DNA of 64,000 nucleotides, from assembly GCF_003814875.1 (NCBI RefSeq), contig NZ_RKQF01000001.1, positions 2,728,001-2,792,000 on the forward strand, written 5' to 3'. This document shows, piece by piece, positions 60,407 through 64,000 of this stretch (its first letter is position 1; every line of letters begins with the position of its first letter). Origin of the DNA: Streptomyces sp. Ag109_O5-1 (GTDB taxonomy: Bacteria > Actinomycetota > Actinomycetes > Streptomycetales > Streptomycetaceae). The notes beneath the pieces are model-generated. The model was not told where the DNA came from. It did no database searches and worked only from the letters and a program-made list of their open reading frames with translations. Position numbers and translations under genes: made by a program.

Positions 60407-61291
60407 ATGGTCCGCTCCCAGCGCTGGAAGGGCGCCGCCTTCACGGTGCCCTTCCAGCTCGGCTTCGTCTTCCTCTACCTGATCCCGATCGGGTACGCGG
60501 TCTACCAGTCGCTGTACCGTTCGCACTCCTTTGGGCTGGGCCTCGGCGGCAGCACGGACGAGTTCTCGGGACTGGCCAACTACCGGCAGGGCCTTACGGA
60601 TTGGGCGTTCCTCGACTCGGTCCTCCGGGTGCTGGTGTTCGCCTGCGTACAGATCCCCGTGATGCTCCTGATCAGTCTTCTCCTGGCGCTCTCCCTGGAC
60701 GCGCTGACGTCCCGGGTGGCGGGCCGCTTCCGGGTCCTGCTCCTCGTGCCCTACATGATCCCGGGTGTGGTGGCGGCGATCGTCTGGATCAACCTCTACA
60801 GCCCGGACGTCGGCCCGCTCACCCCGCTGGGCAAGGCGTTCGGACTGACCTGGAACTTCTTCGCGCCGTCGATGGTGTGGCCGTCCATCGGCAATCTGCT
60901 GACCTGGCACGGCATCGGCTACAACATGGTGATCATCTACTCGGCGCTGCAGGGCGTCCCGCGTGAACTCTTCGAGGCGGCACGGCTGGACGGCGCATCC
61001 GAGCGCCGAATCGCGCTGAGTATCAAAGTCCCGTTCGTCCGGGGCGCGTTGGTCCTCACCGGCATGCTGTCGATCATCCAGATGCTCCAGATCTTCAACG
61101 AGCCGGCCCTGTTCCGGAACGTCACACCGCAGACGGTCAGCGACAGCTTCACCCCGATCATGGTGATCTACAACCAGGCCTTCAACGCGGGCAACTACCA
61201 CTACGCGGCGGCCCTTTCGGTGCTGCTGGCCCTGGTCCTCGGCGTCGCCAGCTTCCTCTTCTACCGGCTGACCTCCAAGGAGGCCGACTGA
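60407..61291 (+). CDS. CUT1-type sugar ABC permease, first subunit
   Basis: A 294-residue MalF-like permease with about six helices. It begins KGAAFTVPFQLGFVFLYLIPIG, and the coupling EAA motif is ELFEAARLDGASERRIALSIKVP. No ATPase is encoded nearby; such operons often use a shared MsiK-type ATPase elsewhere in the genome. The gene starts nine bases after the binding protein and overlaps the next permease by one base (ATG after the TGA). Confidence 0.9.
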   Translation: MVRSQRWKGAAFTVPFQLGFVFLYLIPIGYAVYQSLYRSHSFGLGLGGSTDEFSGLANYRQGLTDWAFLDSVLRVLVFACVQIPVMLLISLLLALSLDALTSRVAGRFRVLLLVPYMIPGVVAAIVWINLYSPDVGPLTPLGKAFGLTWNFFAPSMVWPSIGNLLTWHGIGYNMVIIYSALQGVPRELFEAARLDGASERRIALSIKVPFVRGALVLTGMLSIIQMLQIFNEPALFRNVTPQTVSDSFTPIMVIYNQAFNAGNYHYAAALSVLLALVLGVASFLFYRLTSKEAD

Positions 61292-62196
61292 TGACACTTA
61301 CCGCGGAACGGTCGAGGACGAACCCCGTGCGACGCATCGGCAAGCCGGACCCGGCGGCCCGCTCACGAGGCGGCCAGCGGTTCCTTCTCGTCGGACTGGT
61401 CCTGGCGAGCGCGTACAGCCTCTTCCCGGTCTGGTGGCTGCTCGTCGCCGCGACCAAGGACCGTACCGCCCTCTACCAGAGCAACGGCCTCTGGTTCTCG
61501 GGCTGGCACTTCTGGAGCAATCTGCACCAGCTGTTCACCTACGAGGACGGCATCTTCCTGCGCTGGACGGCCAACTCCTTCCTCTACGCGGGAGTCGGCT
61601 CGCTCGGCGGCACGCTCATCGCGCTCGCCACGGGCTACGGCCTGGCCCGCTTCCAGTTCCCCGGCCGCAGCCTCGTCTTCGCCTGCGTGGTCGGCTCCTT
61701 CCTGGTCCCGATCGCCCTGCTCACCCTCCCGCTGTATCTGCTGTTCTCGAAGATCGGCCTGGTGGACACCCCTTGGGCGATGCTGATCCCCTGTCTGGTC
61801 AACCCGTTCAGCGTCTACCTGGCGAAGGTGTACACCGAGGCCACGGTCCCGTACGAACTCCTCGAAGCGGCCCGCATAGACGGCGCGGGCGAACTGCGCA
61901 TCTTCTTCTCGATCGTGCTGCGCATGATGACGACGGGCGGCGCGACGGTCTTCCTGCTGGCCTTCGTCAACACCTGGAACGCGTTCTTCCTCCCCCTCAC
62001 GGTCCTGCGCGGCGAGGAGAACTGGACCCTGAACCTGGGCCTGTACAACTGGTCCGGCAAACGCCTCGAATCCGGGGTGGACCTGACCGGTCTGGTCCTG
62101 ACCGGCGCCCTGCTCTCCATCGTCCCGATGGCCGTCATGATGATCGCGATGCGCCGCTACTGGCGCACGGGCGTCACGCTGGGAGCCCTCAAGTGA
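61291..62196 (+). CDS. CUT1-type sugar ABC permease, second subunit
   Basis: A 301-residue MalG-like permease. The EAA motif is ELLEAARIDGAGELRIFFSIVLR. The first helix reads LVGLVLASAYSLFPVWWLLV, and the end RRYWRTGVTLGALK matches the family's usual tail. It overlaps the first permease (TGATG) and the GH43 gene (GTGA), so the four genes are translated as one unit. Confidence 0.9.
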   Translation: MTLTAERSRTNPVRRIGKPDPAARSRGGQRFLLVGLVLASAYSLFPVWWLLVAATKDRTALYQSNGLWFSGWHFWSNLHQLFTYEDGIFLRWTANSFLYAGVGSLGGTLIALATGYGLARFQFPGRSLVFACVVGSFLVPIALLTLPLYLLFSKIGLVDTPWAMLIPCLVNPFSVYLAKVYTEATVPYELLEAARIDGAGELRIFFSIVLRMMTTGGATVFLLAFVNTWNAFFLPLTVLRGEENWTLNLGLYNWSGKRLESGVDLTGLVLTGALLSIVPMAVMMIAMRRYWRTGVTLGALK

Positions 62197-63791
62197 CCGT
62201 GCTGCACAACCCGGTGATCCGCGGCTTCGCCCCCGACCCGTCACTGGTCCGGGCCGGCGACTGGTACTACCTGGCGACCAGTTCCTTCGAGTGGTTCCCG
62301 ACGATCCCGATCCACCGCTCCCGCGACCTGGCCCACTGGGAGTACGCGGGCCATGTCGAGGGCGCGGCCCCCGGCGACTCCCTGGCCGGTGTCCCCGACT
62401 CGGGCGGCATCTGGGCCCCGTCGCTGAGCTGGGACGGGGTGCGCTTCTGGGTGACGTACTCGATCGTCCGCTCGGTCGGCACCCGGTACTTCGACCTGGA
62501 CACATACGTCAGTACGGCCATGGACGTGCCGGGCCCGTGGACTCCCCCGCGCCGGGTCCCGAGCCACGGCTTCGACCCCGCCCTCTTCCACGACAACGGC
62601 CGTATCTGGCTCCTCAACATCCAGAACGACCACCGCCCGGGCGGCCGGCGCTTCGCGGGAATCGTCGCCACGGAACTGGACCCGGAGACGCTCACCACCG
62701 TCGGTACGACCCGACTCCTGCTCCAGCACGACGGGTTGATCGAGGGCCCGAAGCTGCTGAAACGGGACGGCTGGTACGTCCTGGTCCTGGCGGAGGGCGG
62801 GACGGGTTTCGAGCACGGGGTGCGGGTGGCCCGCAGCAGGAACCTCACGGGCCCGTACGACCTCGACGAACGTCCGCTGCTGACGACACGGGACGACCCT
62901 GACTGGCCGTTGCAGAAGGCTGGACATGCGGAGTTGGTCCAGACCCCGGAGGGCGCCTGGTTCCTGAGCCACTTGACGGCACGCCCGCTGCAGACACCGC
63001 AAGGACCGAGATGCCCCCTCGGCCGGGAGACGGCGATCCAGGCGGTGACCTGGGACGCGGAGGGCTGGCCGAGACTCCGCCACGGAGACACCCGCCCGGC
63101 GCTCACGGTCGAGACGCCTCAACAGGAACGCCCCTTGAGGGGCTCGGGGCTGCACACGATATGCGGCTACTGCCGCGTGGGCGCGACCAGCCCCCACCGG
63201 CCCGCAGCCAACAGCACAAACCCCTACTTCACCCTCCGCTCCCCCGCAGACCCCTCCTGGATAGACCCCACCACCCGCCCCGGCTGGCTACGCCTCCGCG
63301 GCCACCACGGCCCCGACTCCCTCTGGTCCCACAACCTCCTCGCCCGCCGCATCACCGAACACCGCACACAGGCCCAAGTCACCCTCCAGGCAAGCCCGTC
63401 CACCTTCACCCAGGCCGCCGGCCTGCTCCTCTGGTACAACACCTCGGCCTACTACGCCCTCGACCTCACCTGGTCGGAACCGGAAGGCGAAGCGCAACAC
63501 GGCCAGCAATGGCAGCACAAGGGCCGAACCGTACTCACCCTGACCGCACGCGACGAAGGCGAAACCCGCAGACCGGCCGTCGTGGAAGTCGACGCGACCG
63601 CCCCGCTCACCCTCGGCGTCACGGTCGACGGCGCCGACGCCCGCTTCTGGTACGAAACCGACCGCACCCGCCACCCCCTCGGCCCGCCCCTCGACTTCAC
63701 CCGCCACCCCCTCGGCCCGCCCCTCGACTTCACCCGCCTCTCCGAGGGAGTGTCTGATCGTTTGTGGGTGGCCTGGTGTGGTTGTTCGTGA
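62193..63791 (+). CDS. GH43 glycoside hydrolase, 3'-truncated by an IS element
   Basis: A cytoplasmic GH43 enzyme, probably a beta-xylosidase or arabinofuranosidase that degrades imported oligosaccharides. It starts NPVIRGFAPDPSLVRAGDWYY with the catalytic base Asp, then IWAPSLSWDGVRFWVTYSIV and DGLIEGPKLLKRDGWYVLVLAE with the catalytic Glu. About residue 312 a dispersed repeat is inserted in frame, then a beta-sandwich domain starts (RPGWLRLRGHHGPDSLW). Near the end RHPLGPPLDFT is repeated twice. The last 13 residues come from the inserted IS256-like end, so the true C-terminus is missing. The GTG overlaps the preceding gene. No signal peptide. Confidence 0.85.
   Translation: MTVLHNPVIRGFAPDPSLVRAGDWYYLATSSFEWFPTIPIHRSRDLAHWEYAGHVEGAAPGDSLAGVPDSGGIWAPSLSWDGVRFWVTYSIVRSVGTRYFDLDTYVSTAMDVPGPWTPPRRVPSHGFDPALFHDNGRIWLLNIQNDHRPGGRRFAGIVATELDPETLTTVGTTRLLLQHDGLIEGPKLLKRDGWYVLVLAEGGTGFEHGVRVARSRNLTGPYDLDERPLLTTRDDPDWPLQKAGHAELVQTPEGAWFLSHLTARPLQTPQGPRCPLGRETAIQAVTWDAEGWPRLRHGDTRPALTVETPQQERPLRGSGLHTICGYCRVGATSPHRPAANSTNPYFTLRSPADPSWIDPTTRPGWLRLRGHHGPDSLWSHNLLARRITEHRTQAQVTLQASPSTFTQAAGLLLWYNTSAYYALDLTWSEPEGEAQHGQQWQHKGRTVLTLTARDEGETRRPAVVEVDATAPLTLGVTVDGADARFWYETDRTRHPLGPPLDFTRHPLGPPLDFTRLSEGVSDRLWVAWCGCS
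63127..63218 (+). repeat. Dispersed palindromic repeat, copy 2, inside the GH43 gene
   Basis: It contains the hairpin GCCCCT-TG-AGGGGC (63131-63144), then ATATGCGGCTACTGCCGCG and GGGCGCGACCAGCCC, ending CCGGCCCGCAGCCAACAGC. It shares 21 identical bases with the intergenic copy at 49904. Its translation (GLHTICGYCRVGATSPHRPA) has no relation to GH43 proteins and links the propeller with the beta-sandwich. Confidence 0.7.
63667..63732 (+). repeat. 33-base tandem duplication in the GH43 gene
   Basis: Two adjacent 33-base units (63667-63699 and 63700-63732) encode RHPLGPPLDFT twice in frame. Slippage over the C-rich sequence would explain it. Confidence 0.85.
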
Positions 63792-64000
63792 TTAGCGGTC
63801 GGTGACGCGGTCGCCGTAGTAGCTGGCGAGGCTGTTGATGGCCTGTTTCCAGGCGGGTGTCCGTCCGGTGACGTTGGGGCGGTTCTTGATCGGGTTGCGG
63901 ATGACCAGGTAGAGCACCTTCAAGGCCGCGTCGTCGTCGGGGAAGTGCCCGCGTCGTCGGGTGGCCTGGCGGAAGCGGGAGTTGAGGGATTCGATCATGT
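63745..64000 (-). mobile_element. IS256-family element, left part, running off the window
   Basis: The junction lies at about 63745-63750, where GH43 homology stops (after LSEG) and GAGTGTCTGATCG begins, probably the terminal inverted repeat. The element carries a minus-strand transposase whose stop is 42 bases inside the end. The other end and any target duplication lie beyond the window. Confidence 0.7.
63792..64000 (-). CDS. IS256-family (Mutator-type) transposase, C-terminal part
   Basis: The minus strand encodes IESLNSRFRQATRRRGHFPD, then DDAALKVLYLVIRNPIKNRP and TPAWKQAINSLASYYGDRV, the usual C-terminal end of IS256/Mutator transposases, with the segment just after the catalytic Glu region. 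The N-terminal part is outside the window. No break is visible in what remains. Confidence 0.82.
   Translation of the reverse strand, partial: MIESLNSRFRQATRRRGHFPDDDAALKVLYLVIRNPIKNRPNVTGRTPAWKQAINSLASYYGDRVTDR

Overview
This window is high-GC actinomycete DNA, almost certainly a Streptomyces chromosome. The evidence is the very high GC with GTG and TTG starts, AGGAG-type ribosome sites, Tat/Sec exported carbohydrate-active enzymes, many LacI, TetR and ROK regulators, and several proteins that resemble known Streptomyces families closely (RsgA, alditol oxidase, MmuM). I saw no tRNA, rRNA or CRISPR array. Identifications rest on reading motifs by eye; no database search was run.

Left edge to 10.4 kb: the 5' end of rsgA, a scarred accessory zone with integrase and IS1380 transposase remnants, then a very large RHS/YD-repeat polymorphic toxin with a Hint domain, a PD-(D/E)XK-like nuclease tip and a translationally coupled immunity gene. 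The 5' end of the toxin gene is missing. From 10.6 to 18.2 kb: an acyltransferase-3 membrane protein, an ADP-ribosylglycohydrolase, an ArsR/quinone-reductase divergent pair, an unusual in-frame chimera of malic enzyme and class II fumarase, and a TetR/SDR divergent pair followed by an SDR remnant.

18.2 to 36.8 kb: a LacI-controlled CUT2 sugar importer; a membrane protein joining sigma-factor-like, zinc anti-sigma-like and cellulose-binding (CBM2) parts; a radical SAM protein beside a flavin split-barrel protein; a LacI regulator with a 2-hydroxyacid dehydrogenase; alditol oxidase; a ROK regulator; a three-gene ABC-2 type exporter; an MFS exporter; and a TetR/hydrolase pair.

36.8 to 63.8 kb is mainly a pectin / rhamnogalacturonan-I utilisation region interrupted by ordinary genes (TetR/SnoaL, amino-acid permease, mmuM). 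Exported enzymes are a DUF2264/GH154-like protein, a CE12-type acetylesterase, a PL4 rhamnogalacturonan lyase, a CE8 pectin methylesterase, a GH43 galactanase-like enzyme with a ricin-type CBM13, two alginate-lyase-fold proteins (one with long beta-sandwich extensions) and a GH28 enzyme. A divergent CUT1 importer operon ends with a cytoplasmic GH43 and probably takes up the oligosaccharides. Palindromes of the form GCAACCGGTTGC lie between the two divergent operons and over the start of a LacI gene. A second palindrome family, GAAAGCSCTTTC, lies near PL4 and the GH43 galactanase. The last GH43 carries an in-frame copy of a dispersed palindromic repeat, a 33-bp tandem duplication, and is cut at its 3' end by an IS256-family element that runs off the right edge.
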